Below, one piece after another: positions 7,796 through 15,465 of a stretch of DNA of 54,125 nt; within the stretch, counting starts at the first letter, position 1, and each line of letters begins with the position of its first letter. The DNA lies in NCBI GenBank assembly GCA_022784065.1, contig JALFUO010000071.1, forward strand, positions 1 to 54,125, given 5' to 3'. Position numbers and translations under genes: made by a program. This stretch comes from Bacteroidales bacterium (GTDB lineage Bacteria > Bacteroidota > Bacteroidia > Bacteroidales > Bacteroidaceae). The notes beneath the pieces were generated by a model. That model had not been told where the DNA came from and ran no database searches. It saw nothing but the letters and a program-made list of their open reading frames with translations.

Positions 7796-8461
7796 ATGGC
7801 ATTCATAGATTACTACAAGATTATGGGCGTGGACAAGTCTGCCACGCAGGACGACATTCGCAAGGCGTACCGCCACCGTGCGAAGATATGGCATCCCGAC
7901 CTTCACCCCGAAGACCCCAAGGCAAAGGCCAAGTTTCAGGCATTGAACGAGGCCAACGCCGTGCTTAGCGACCCCGAGAAGCGGGCGAAATACGACAAGT
8001 ACGGCGAGCATTGGGAACATGCCGACCAGTTCGAGCAGGCAGGAGGCGGTTTCGGAGGCTACGGAGGCGGGGGCTTCGGCGGCTTCGACTTTTCGCAGTT
8101 CAGCGGCGGCGCGGGCGGCGGTTTTTCCTCGTTCTTCGAAGACCTGTTCGGCGGCCGCATGGGCGGCGGCGGGCATTCGCGAATGCGCGAGCCGGAGGCC
8201 GACATGGAGGTAAAGGTGCAAATCGACCTTTACACGGCATTGCTCGGCGGCGAAATCATATTGCAGACGCAAAACGAGCGTCTGCGCCTGAAAGTAAAGC
8301 CCGAAACGCAGAACGGCTCCAAGGTGCGCCTGCGCGGCAAGGGTTACCGCCGTTCCGACGGCACGTTTGGCAACCTCATCATCACTTATGAGGTGAAACT
8401 TCCTACGGGTCTTACCGAACGCCAAAAGTCTCTTTTGCGCGAAATGCAGCAGGCGCGATAA
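7796..8461 (+). CDS. DnaJ-domain co-chaperone (CbpA-like, short)
   Basis: 221 residues. J domain at 1-70 with the HPD motif in KIWHPDLHPED; then a Gly/Phe-rich linker (about 80-130, GGGFGGYGGGGFGGFDF); then a C-terminal client-binding domain resembling one half of DnaJ-C (VQIDLYTALLGGEI...LRLKVKPETQNGSKVRLRGKGY). The DnaJ zinc-finger is absent and the protein is shorter than CbpA (about 300 residues), so only one C-terminal beta domain is present. It should stimulate an Hsp70 (DnaK) ATPase. Monocistronic, with a long hairpin terminator downstream. Confidence 0.9.
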   Translation: MAFIDYYKIMGVDKSATQDDIRKAYRHRAKIWHPDLHPEDPKAKAKFQALNEANAVLSDPEKRAKYDKYGEHWEHADQFEQAGGGFGGYGGGGFGGFDFSQFSGGAGGGFSSFFEDLFGGRMGGGGHSRMREPEADMEVKVQIDLYTALLGGEIILQTQNERLRLKVKPETQNGSKVRLRGKGYRRSDGTFGNLIITYEVKLPTGLTERQKSLLREMQQAR

Positions 8462-8489
8462 TCCGCCCGCGCTTCGAGCCTCTTTATAC

Positions 8490-8569
8490 ACTTATCCCCA
8501 AACGGGGCGGCATCATACCGGGCATTGCTTGCCTGTATCTGGCCGCTTCGTTTGGGGATAAGTTTTTTT
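8490..8569 (+). terminator. Rho-independent-type terminator after the DnaJ-like gene
   Basis: ACTTATCCCCAAACG (8490-8504) pairs with CGTTTGGGGATAAGT (8549-8563), with an internal GGGCGGC/GCCGC extension, and is followed by a T-run. It separates convergent genes and may serve both. Confidence 0.75.
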
Positions 8570-8589
8570 ATTTTCCTGTTGGCTGAAAT

Positions 8590-11500
8590 TTACTTGCGGT
8601 TAGTCAGCAGGTACATGATGGGCACGATAAATGCGTTGAGGAGGGTGGAGGTGAACAAGCCGCCGAGAATGACTACCGCCATCGGGCTTTGGATTTCGTT
8701 GCCTGGCAGGTCGCCCGAAACGGCGAGGGGCACGAGGGCGAGGGCGGAGGTCAAAGCGGTCATAAGGATAGGATTGAGGCGGTCGGCAGAACCCTGTATC
8801 AGGCTCTCGCTGAGCGTTTTGCCCTCCAAGAGGAGGTCGTTGTAGCGCGACACGAGGAGCATGCCGTTGCGCGTGGCGATGCCGAAGAGCGAGATGAAGC
8901 CGATGATAGAGGGTATGCTCACCACGCCGCCCGACAGCCACACCGCCACCACGCCGCCTATCAGGGCGAGCGGCAGGTTGAGCAGGATGACAAGCGACTG
9001 CACGGCGTTTCTAAACTGATTGAAGAGCAGCAGGAAGATGACAATGATTGAGATGGCCGAGGCCAGCAGCAGGGCGTTGGCAGCCGACTCCGCGCTCTCG
9101 AATTGCCCGCCGTATTCTATGCGGCAATCTTGCGGCACGCTTACTTCTTCCTGCACCGTGCGCCGTATGTCGGCCGCCACGCTGGCGAGGTCGCGCCCCG
9201 AAACGTTGGCCGATACCACGAGTTTGCGCGCCACGTTTTCGCGGTTTATCGTGTTAGGCCCTGCGGTCGAGGTGATGTCTGCCACGTGGCACAGGGGAAC
9301 CGCCGTTCCGCCCGCGTTAAGCATGAGTTGGCCGATGTCGGCCGCCGTGGCGCGCTTTTCATCGTCCACTTTCAGCGTGAGGTCGAAGGCCTCGTTGTTT
9401 TCGTAAACCGTTGCCACGGGCTCTCCGGCGAGCAGCACGCTCACGGCCTTGGCAAACTCGGGGAGCGTGATGCCGTAGCGGGCAAGGAGTTCGCGCTTGG
9501 GCGTGATTTGTAGTTGCGGCCGCTCTATCTGCTGTTCCACGTTGAGGTCGGTCACGCCCTCGATGCCGCTTATTTTCTCCTTGATGTCGTTGCCGAGGGC
9601 GTACATCTCGCCCAAATTGTTGCCGAACACCTTGATAGCGATGTTGGCCTGCGTGCCGGAGAGCATGGCGTCGATACGGTGCGTAATCGGTGCGCCCACC
9701 TCGACCGCGATGCCCGGCACGGCGGCGAGTTTCTCTCGTACCTCGGCGAGCACTTCTTCCTTGTCGCGGCCGGCCAGTTCGAAGGGGGCTTCTATTTCCG
9801 ACGTGTTCACGCCGAGCGCGTGCTCATCGAGTTCCGCGCGTCCCGTTTTGCGCCCCACGGTCTTTATTTCAGGCACGGAGAGCAATAGGCGTTCCACCCT
9901 TTGGCCTATCTTGTCGGACTCCTCCAAAGATATGCCGGGCAGCGTGGTGACGTTGATGGTGAATGAACCCTCGTTGAAGGGCGGCAAGAAACCGCTGCCC
10001 ATGGTGCAAAACAGGGCGACGGCCGCCACGAAAGCGCAGGCCGTGGCTGCCAGCACGGCTTTCTTTTTACCGATCACCCATTGCAGGGCTTTAATATAAT
10101 GTTTTTTTAAGAAACGGGAGAGGAAAGGCTCTCGCTCCTCCTTGTCCTTGTGGCCTTTTCCCAAGAGATAACTGCACAGCACGGGCGTGAGCGTGAGTGC
10201 CACGAGCGTGGAGGCGCAGAGGGCGGTGATGAACGCCACGCCGAGCGGTACGAGCAACCGCCCTTCAAGCCCCGTGAGGAAGAAGAGGGGCACGAAACTC
10301 ACGATGATGATTAAAGTGGAGTTGAGGATAGGGAGGCGCACCTCGCGCGAGGCGTTGAAGATGACGGAGAGCGCGGACTTTTGCTCCTCCTTGGGCAGGG
10401 CGCGGTTTTCGCGCAGGTGGCGGAACACGTTTTCCACGTCGACAATCGCATCGTCCACGAGCGAGCCGATGGCAATCGCCATGCCGCCGAGGCTCATCGT
10501 GTTGATGGTGAGGCCGAAGAGGTGGAGCGTGAGCAGCGAAACGATGAGCGAGAGGGGAATGGTGACGAGCGAAATCACGGTGGTGCGCACGTTCATGAGG
10601 AAGAGCAGGAGTACGATGACTACAAAGATGCCGCCTTCGAAGAGCGCGTTTTTCACGTTGTCGATCGCGCTGTTGATGAAGCGTTCCTGGCGGTAAACGT
10701 CGGTAGAGACGCTTACGTCGGGCGGCAGCGCGGTTTTGAGTTCCGCGAGCGCGGCGTCGATTTTTTCGGAGAGGTCGAGCGTGCTCGTTTCGGGCTGTTT
10801 CGTCACGGTCATCATCACGCACGGTTTGCCGCGCAGCGATGCCACGCCCGTTTTCGGCGTGCGGTTGCCGATTTTCACGGCGGCAATGTCGCCCAGCGTC
10901 ACTGCCGCGCCGCCCGCAGTCTTCACCAAGGCGGCTGAGAGCGCGGCCGTGTCGCGCGTGGCCAGCATGCCGCGAATGATGTATTCGTTGCCGTATTCAA
11001 ACAGCACGCCGCCGGAGGCATTTGTATTCATGCCCTCCACGGCCGCCACGGCATCGTTGAGCCCCACGCCGTAGTGCTTCATCTTTTCGGGCGAGAGCAA
11101 TATCTGATATTCTTTCAGTTCGCCGCCGATTACCGACACCTGCGCCACGCCGCCCGTGGCAAGCAGGCGCGGGCGTATCTGCCAGTCGGCTATGGTGCGG
11201 AGGTCGCGAAGCGACGTGCTGTCGGCGGTGAGCGCCACAAACATCAGTTCGCCGAGAATGCTGCTCTGCGGCCCAATGGTAGGCGTGCCGGCCTCTGCGG
11301 GCAACTGTTCCTTAACAAGGGCGATTTTTTCAGCCACTGTCTGCCGCGCCCGATAAATCTCCATACCCCAGTCAAACTCTACCCACACGATAGAGAAACC
11401 TGTGGTGGAGGAAGAGCGCACGCGCCTTACGCCCGCCGCGCCGTTCACCGATGTTTCGAGCGGGAAGGTGATGAGCCGTTCCACTTCCTCGGGTGCCATG

Positions 11501-11664
11501 CCTTTTGCCTCGGTCATCACCACGACGGTGGGCGCGTTGAGGTCGGGAAACACGTCGACTTCCATCGTCTTTGCCGTGTAAAGGCCTGCGATGACGAGCA
11601 ACGCCGCGCCGAGGAGCACGGCAAGGCGGTTGCGCAGCGAAAAAGAGATTATTTTGTTAAGCAT
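8590..11664 (-). CDS. Heavy-metal-efflux RND transporter permease (CusA/CzcA family)
   Basis: 1024 residues, the usual length of inner-membrane RND pumps that export metal ions by proton antiport as trimers. Seen: first membrane helix at about 10-30, FPDLNAPTVVVMTEAKGMAPEEVERLITFPLE (porter domain entry), the TM4 proton-relay region SLGGMAIAIGSLVDDAIVDVENVFRHL (about 393-419), the second-half DLNVEQQIERPQ and LNLPLALIGG segments. The VDDAIVDVEN relay is of the HME type; the ion (Cu/Ag versus Zn/Co/Cd) is not decided. It is downstream of the adaptor gene (12050-13177), but 385 bases of hairpin-rich DNA lie between. No outer-membrane factor gene is in the window. Confidence 0.93.
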   Translation of the reverse strand: MLNKIISFSLRNRLAVLLGAALLVIAGLYTAKTMEVDVFPDLNAPTVVVMTEAKGMAPEEVERLITFPLETSVNGAAGVRRVRSSSTTGFSIVWVEFDWGMEIYRARQTVAEKIALVKEQLPAEAGTPTIGPQSSILGELMFVALTADSTSLRDLRTIADWQIRPRLLATGGVAQVSVIGGELKEYQILLSPEKMKHYGVGLNDAVAAVEGMNTNASGGVLFEYGNEYIIRGMLATRDTAALSAALVKTAGGAAVTLGDIAAVKIGNRTPKTGVASLRGKPCVMMTVTKQPETSTLDLSEKIDAALAELKTALPPDVSVSTDVYRQERFINSAIDNVKNALFEGGIFVVIVLLLFLMNVRTTVISLVTIPLSLIVSLLTLHLFGLTINTMSLGGMAIAIGSLVDDAIVDVENVFRHLRENRALPKEEQKSALSVIFNASREVRLPILNSTLIIIVSFVPLFFLTGLEGRLLVPLGVAFITALCASTLVALTLTPVLCSYLLGKGHKDKEEREPFLSRFLKKHYIKALQWVIGKKKAVLAATACAFVAAVALFCTMGSGFLPPFNEGSFTINVTTLPGISLEESDKIGQRVERLLLSVPEIKTVGRKTGRAELDEHALGVNTSEIEAPFELAGRDKEEVLAEVREKLAAVPGIAVEVGAPITHRIDAMLSGTQANIAIKVFGNNLGEMYALGNDIKEKISGIEGVTDLNVEQQIERPQLQITPKRELLARYGITLPEFAKAVSVLLAGEPVATVYENNEAFDLTLKVDDEKRATAADIGQLMLNAGGTAVPLCHVADITSTAGPNTINRENVARKLVVSANVSGRDLASVAADIRRTVQEEVSVPQDCRIEYGGQFESAESAANALLLASAISIIVIFLLLFNQFRNAVQSLVILLNLPLALIGGVVAVWLSGGVVSIPSIIGFISLFGIATRNGMLLVSRYNDLLLEGKTLSESLIQGSADRLNPILMTALTSALALVPLAVSGDLPGNEIQSPMAVVILGGLFTSTLLNAFIVPIMYLLTNRK

Positions 11665-11703
11665 GGATTTTTAGAACAATCAATTTGAGGTGAATCTTTT
11701 TAA

Positions 11704-12034
11704 ATTGTGGCGGGCTGAAAGCCCAATTGTTGCGCCTAGCCCCGGGCAACGCCCGGGGGGAAGGTCGTGCAATAATTAAAGTGTCGCGCTCTGAAATGTC
11801 GTGCAAACGAGAGCAATCAAGCTTGCTTGAATTGCCGAGTGCAGCCGACATTATGAAAAGAGCAACCTTCTTTATGAGGGGCATCGCCCCGTGTGGCGTT
11901 TATGTGTTACGCGCTTTCGGCGCGTGGCATTTTTGCGTGAAGCAAAAATGCCGAATGTATTAATCGCGGCATGCGTTTCCCCAGGGCGTTGCCCTGGGCT
12001 GTGGGCAACAATTGGGCTTTCAGCCCGCCACAAT
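11704..12034. repeat. Hairpin-rich intergenic element with inverted ends
   Basis: ATTGTGGCGGGCTGAAAGCC (11704-11723 onward, through CCCGGGCAACGCCCGGGG at 11740-11757) is inverted at 11979-12034 (GGGCGTTGCCCTGGG, then CAATTGGGCTTTCAGCCCG). Between are further hairpins: GGGGCATCGCCCC (11879-11891), GCGCTTTCGGCGC, and GCATTTTTGCGTGAAGCAAAAATGC. A structured element is also nested (11797-11852). It fills the gap between the RND permease and adaptor genes; no coding sequence is seen. Confidence 0.7.
11797..11852. repeat. Covarying stem-loop element (copy 2 of 3)
   Basis: Outer stem ATGTCG/CGACAT replaces the TTTTCG/CGAAAA of the other copies; constant strands TGCAAACGAGAGCA and TGCCGAGTGCAGC; inner stem TCAAG/CTTGA. 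The paired changes are what a conserved folded RNA or DNA hairpin would show. Confidence 0.6.
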
Positions 12035-12049
12035 GAAGGGAACGTTCGT

Positions 12050-13177
12050 TTAATGGCTGTGCCCGTGTTCAGGAATTGCGCTGCCCGCAGCCGCGAGTTT
12101 TATCTGAATCGCGCCTTTCACCGCCACGCGCTCGCCAGGCTTCAATCCCGAGCAGATTTCAATGCGGGTGCCGTCGGTCTCGCCCGTCGTCACGGCGCGT
12201 TTCACGTATGCATCGTGCTCTGTCTGCACATACACGAACTTCTGCCCCTGCTCATCGGTCAGGGCAGTTGCAGGCAGGGAAATGACATTTTGGCGCGGCG
12301 CGGCGAGCAACCATATTTCGGCGAATGCGCCCGGCGTGAGGCTGCCTCGGTTGTCCAACTCGAAGGTCACCGGCACGTAAGGCGTGCCGTCGGTCACGCT
12401 GCGTCCGTACGACAGCAGGCGGCCGCAGAAATCTTCCAGCCGCAACGTCTCGCCAGAGCCCGCGAGGCGGAAATTAGCACCTGTTATCTCGTGCAGCCGC
12501 GCCGCAAAGTGTGCCGGCACGTCGGCGCGGAGTTGCACGCGGCGGCTCTGCGTCACCACGGCAACGGGCTGCCCCACAGATACATAGTCGCCCTGAGCAG
12601 CGAGACGGCTCTTAATGAACCCGCTCACTGGCACCGTCACCGCCGTGCCGCCAGTAGGGGCGTTTTGCAAAACGCCCGCTGCAGCGCGCGCCGTTTCGTA
12701 GCGCAGACGACGCGCTTCAAATTCCTTTTGCGAGATGATACGCTCCGCCACCAGTTTCTGCGCGCGCTCATATTCTGCCTTGGCGGCCTCATATTCGGCT
12801 CGCGCCTTTTCGGTTGGGTCGCCGTCCTGCAAATCCTTGGCCGACACGGTGGCAATCACCTGTCCCGCACGCACAGCCGCGCCTTCCGTCAGGCTGCCTC
12901 CGGTGAACGAAAGGATACCTGCGGTCTTGGCAACTATTGTCTGCTCGTCCGTACTTGCTGCCACCAGTTGGCCGCTCGCTTTGATGCACGAGCGCATCTC
13001 GGCGGGGCGGATTTCCTCCACGGCAATGCCCATTTCCTTGGCCTGAGCCTCGGAAACGATGATTTCGCCTGCATGTTCCTTATGATGTTCGTGCTTGTCG
13101 TCGCGTTCATGCTCGTGACCCGCGTGGCAGCCGCATAAGAGCGCGGCGATGCCCATTATAAATAAACGTGTTTTCAT
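12050..13177 (-). CDS. RND efflux periplasmic adaptor (membrane fusion lipoprotein), His-rich
   Basis: 375 residues. Lipobox LLCGC (Cys17), then a His-rich segment HAGHEHERDDKHEHHKEH (18-35), and a His-rich tail PEHGHSH at the C-terminus: likely metal-binding ends, as in CusB/CzcB-type adaptors. Lipoyl half VAKTAGILSFTGGSLTEGAAVRAGQVI (about 82-108), alpha-hairpin with ARAEYEAAKAEYERAQKLV (about 125-143), then the second lipoyl half starting TVPVSGFIKSRL. Between hairpin and second lipoyl half, residues 168-175 (GVLQNAPT) are encoded by a copy of the GGGCG palindrome (12654-12677). The protein should link the permease (8590-11664) to an outer-membrane channel not present here. Confidence 0.92.
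   Translation of the reverse strand: MKTRLFIMGIAALLCGCHAGHEHERDDKHEHHKEHAGEIIVSEAQAKEMGIAVEEIRPAEMRSCIKASGQLVAASTDEQTIVAKTAGILSFTGGSLTEGAAVRAGQVIATVSAKDLQDGDPTEKARAEYEAAKAEYERAQKLVAERIISQKEFEARRLRYETARAAAGVLQNAPTGGTAVTVPVSGFIKSRLAAQGDYVSVGQPVAVVTQSRRVQLRADVPAHFAARLHEITGANFRLAGSGETLRLEDFCGRLLSYGRSVTDGTPYVPVTFELDNRGSLTPGAFAEIWLLAAPRQNVISLPATALTDEQGQKFVYVQTEHDAYVKRAVTTGETDGTRIEICSGLKPGERVAVKGAIQIKLAAAGSAIPEHGHSH
12654..12677. repeat. GGGCG palindrome inserted in frame in the RND adaptor gene
   Basis: GTAGGGG followed by CGTTTTGCAAAACGCCC, the same sequence as the intergenic copies at 75-97, 144-167 and 30770-30859. Here it keeps the reading frame and encodes GVLQNAPT. Confidence 0.75.
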
Positions 13178-13209
13178 CTTTCAAAAATGCGATTAGTTCT
13201 TTCCGTTTG

Positions 13210-13217
13210 CAAATTTA
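13210..13217 (-). promoter_or_regulatory. -7-like element for the RND adaptor operon
   Basis: On the minus strand this reads TAAATTTG, a match to TAnnTTTG, 33 bases upstream of the adaptor ATG. A TTTG-like -33 is present only at a loose spacing (13243-13246). Confidence 0.4.
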
Positions 13218-13259
13218 CTGCGCAGCAACGACAACTCCGTTGCAAACGGCCGCGCCTTT

Positions 13260-13502
13260 CTCCTTGAAAATTTTTCTTTCCTTGCTGATAATTTTTCTTT
13301 TCTCCTTGATATTTTTTCCTCTCATATAAGATATTTTTTGTTACAAACTTTGTAACATGTATTACAAACTTTATAACATGTGTTACAAACTTTGTAACGG
13401 CCGTTACAAACTTTGTAATAAACTTTTCTTATAGGATAGGAAAAAATATCTCCTTGAAAATAAAAAAAGTCTGCGCAGACAGGGAAAATTGTCTGCGCAG
13501 AC
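13260..13502. repeat. Palindromic 21-bp-period array, copy 1, with flanking modules
   Basis: Core array 13340-13419: four 17-bp palindromic units, GTTACAAACTTTGTAAC, starting at 13340, 13361, 13382 and 13403, exactly 21 bp apart, with 4-bp spacers ATGT, ATGT and GGCC. Left of it are degenerate pyrimidine-rich modules (CTCCTTGATATTTTTTCCT and variants), right of it the purine-rich mirror (AGGAAAAAATATCTCCTTG), then two GTCTGCGCAGAC palindromes (13469-13480, 13491-13502) 22 bp apart. The region between the RND adaptor and the membrane-protein gene holds nothing else. Sister arrays: 32308-32387 and 53819-53898. Confidence 0.85.
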
Positions 13503-13538
13503 CGTAAAGATTATAAGGGGGGAAATTTTGCGAAGAGA

Positions 13539-14516
13539 CTATGAAAGCGCGTCGAGATTGGGGCGGCTCTCCACTTCCTTGCCGGCCACATACACTGCCA
13601 AGGGCAGCGACAGCACAAAGGAGCAGACCGACCACAGCGCGGTGGAGATAATGAGCGCGAGGGACGAAAGCAGATAGAACGTGCCCGGGAGCGCGGCGGG
13701 GTCGCTTTGGAGGAATGAAACGGAAGCGTAATAGCCCGTAGCCGCTACCGTGGCAAATGGCAAGAAGCAAGCGAGGGCGGCGAGCGACATGGGCATATAG
13801 GTAAGCAGTCGCACGATGTAATAGCCGCCCACATGGTTGCCGCCTTTATCAAATACCTTGCGCCAGGCGGCTATCGGCGTGGCGGCGTGGCCGAGCACAT
13901 AGTGCAGGCGCGCCACGCTTTGCAGCGTGTGGAGCAGGAAGAGCAGTATGGGCAGGAAGAGCATGATCCACCAAGAATATTTGGCGGAAAGCCACGTGAT
14001 GCCGCCCGCGAGGAGCAGCATGAAGAAGAACGAGGGGAGGTCGAACACGAGCATCGCGCCCCACGCCTTCATTGATTTGATGGGAGCGCGGAAGAAACTG
14101 CCGCCGATATGTGCCAGTGTGGTGTGTTCGGCATAGTGGCGCAGCAGGCGTGCGCGGGCGGCGCTCTGTATGCCGTAGCAGGCGGCGGCGATGAGCAGTG
14201 CGCCGATGAGGCAAAGCAAGGCGGGAAGCGAGGGCAACAGGAGGCCTGCCGTGCCAGGCGTTCCGATTTTGGTGTAGACGTGCCAAGGCGCGAGGCACTC
14301 GGTGAGGTAGGGCAGGACGAGAAATGCCACGGCCGCCATGCCGATGCTTACGGCGAGCAGGCTTTGCCAGCCGAGGGCTTTGAGGAAGTCGGCGGCGTGG
14401 AGCGCAAAGAGTTTCCAGCCTTCGAGCATGCTGCTGCGAATGCCGCGCTCGGCATAGAGCGGCTGATAGGGTGCGGCTTTGGGTTTCTCCGTGGAGGCAG
14501 ATACGTTTTGGGACAT
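13539..14516 (-). CDS. Polytopic membrane protein of unknown function
   Basis: 325 residues from the ATG at 14516 (MSQNVSAS); an upstream extension to 14576 would run through repeat DNA. About six hydrophobic segments can be read, e.g. LLAVSIGMAAVAFLVLPYL, LLPSLPALLCLIGALLIAAA and SLAALACFLPFATVAATGYY, separated by short loops. The region GGSFFRAPIKSMKAWGAMLVF recalls large integral membrane proteins of Bacteroidales annotated only as hypothetical. No enzymatic motif was found. The gene is flanked by repeats on both sides and is probably transcribed alone. Confidence 0.75.
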   Translation of the reverse strand: MSQNVSASTEKPKAAPYQPLYAERGIRSSMLEGWKLFALHAADFLKALGWQSLLAVSIGMAAVAFLVLPYLTECLAPWHVYTKIGTPGTAGLLLPSLPALLCLIGALLIAAACYGIQSAARARLLRHYAEHTTLAHIGGSFFRAPIKSMKAWGAMLVFDLPSFFFMLLLAGGITWLSAKYSWWIMLFLPILLFLLHTLQSVARLHYVLGHAATPIAAWRKVFDKGGNHVGGYYIVRLLTYMPMSLAALACFLPFATVAATGYYASVSFLQSDPAALPGTFYLLSSLALIISTALWSVCSFVLSLPLAVYVAGKEVESRPNLDALS

Positions 14517-14532
14517 ATATATAATATTGTAT
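14514..14532 (-). promoter_or_regulatory. AT-rich start-proximal leader motif
   Basis: On the minus strand ATACAATATTATATATATG runs directly into the start codon of the membrane-protein gene. The same motif precedes the ATG at 49075, with variants at 7426 and 46602. Confidence 0.45.
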
Positions 14533-14539
14533 GGTGCGT

Positions 14540-14660
14540 TTTTAGTAGACGAGTATACAAGGAAATTTTCGTGCAAGCGAGAGCAGAGCCGAACTTGTTC
14601 GGGCTATGCCGAGCGCAGCCGAAAATCTCAAAGAAAACGAGTAAACGAGACAGAAATCTG
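14540..14660. repeat. Octamer-array repeat, copy D, with nested structured element (copy 3 of 3)
   Basis: Flanks TTTAGTAGACGAGTATACAA (14540-14559) and AACGAGTAAACGAGACAG (14636-14653) are octamer-array pieces; between them (14563-14630) is the covarying stem-loop, with outer stem ATTTTCG/CGAAAAT, constant strands TGCAAGCGAGAGCA and TGCCGAGCGCAGC, and inner hairpin AGCCGAAC/TTCGGGCT. With a -7-like element it fills the 288 bases before the next gene. Confidence 0.65.
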
Positions 14661-14723
14661 CTGTCGCAAGTGCAAAATTAGTGATTGCCTTATAATAAAA
14701 ACGGGTTTTAGCGCATTATTTAG

Positions 14724-14731
14724 TAAATTTG
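14724..14731 (+). promoter_or_regulatory. -7-like element for the HAD/panB unit
   Basis: TAAATTTG matches TAnnTTTG; it lies 73 bases upstream of the HAD gene. No clear -33 element is visible. Confidence 0.4.
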
Positions 14732-14804
14732 CACGCCATTAACAAGCGGCGGGGGAGCAGAAAGATAATCCCCGCGCCTGAAATCCATAAAGTCAATAAA
14801 AATC

Positions 14805-15434
14805 ATGCCACAAGTCAATATATCTGATTTTTCAGCCGTGCTCTTCGACCTCGACGGCGTTATCGTCGATACGGAAGGGCAGTATTCGCTGTTTTGGAAA
14901 CAAATCGGCGAGGAATATATGCCCGGCATGCCTGATTTCGCGCTCGCCATCAAGGGACGCACGCTGACGCAGATTTACGACACCTATTTCCCCGATGCCG
15001 CCGACCGCGCCGCGATTACCGAAAGGCTTAACGCTTTTGAGCGGCAAATGGATTTTCCTTACATTGCGGGCGCGAGGGAGTTTCTCGAAGCGTTGCAGGC
15101 GCAGGGCGTGCCGACGGCAATCGCGACAAGTTCGAACTGCGACAAGATGGCTTGCCTCTACGCGCGGCATCCTGAGATAAAAAATCTCGTCACCGCCGTG
15201 CTCACTGCCGAAGACGCGCGGCGTTCGAAACCGGCTCCCGACTGTTATCTCGCTGCCGCCGAACGCCTCGGCGCGGATATAAGCAATTGCATCGTATTTG
15301 AAGACTCGCCGAACGGACTTGCCGCAGGGCGTGCCTCCGGCGCGTTTGTAATAGGCGTCTGCACCTCGCTCGCAGCAGCAGAAATAGAGCCGCTTTGCGA
15401 TGCGTATATTGAAGATTTCAAGGAATTTATATAA
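14805..15434 (+). CDS. HAD hydrolase, beta-phosphoglucomutase/phosphatase-like
   Basis: 209 residues. Motif [16 protein letters not shown] (Asp about 13 and 15, with the DTE cap-start typical of the beta-phosphoglucomutase subgroup), motif [10 protein letters not shown] (about 106-113), motif III Lys in [11 protein letters not shown] (about 140-150), motif [15 protein letters not shown] (about 163-175). These four motifs and the length fit subfamily IA phosphatases and phosphomutases acting on sugar phosphates; substrate unknown. panB follows 31 bases downstream and may be co-transcribed. Confidence 0.9.
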   Translation: MPQVNISDFSAVLFDLDGVIVDTEGQYSLFWKQIGEEYMPGMPDFALAIKGRTLTQIYDTYFPDAADRAAITERLNAFERQMDFPYIAGAREFLEALQAQGVPTAIATSSNCDKMACLYARHPEIKNLVTAVLTAEDARRSKPAPDCYLAAAERLGADISNCIVFEDSPNGLAAGRASGAFVIGVCTSLAAAEIEPLCDAYIEDFKEFI

Positions 15435-15465
15435 AGATATTAACTTAAACCTCAAAAATAAAATT

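Noticed and set aside
12050-13177. The GGGCG palindrome inside the adaptor as a sign of a broken gene
   Set aside because: The frame stays open and the downstream lipoyl and His-rich end are intact, so the gene is taken as functional with an insertion.
13340-13419. Could the palindrome arrays be CRISPR arrays?
   Set aside because: Spacers are only 4 bp, units are 17 bp, there are no cas genes, and unit plus spacer keep an exact 21-bp period; this is a short tandem palindrome array, not CRISPR.
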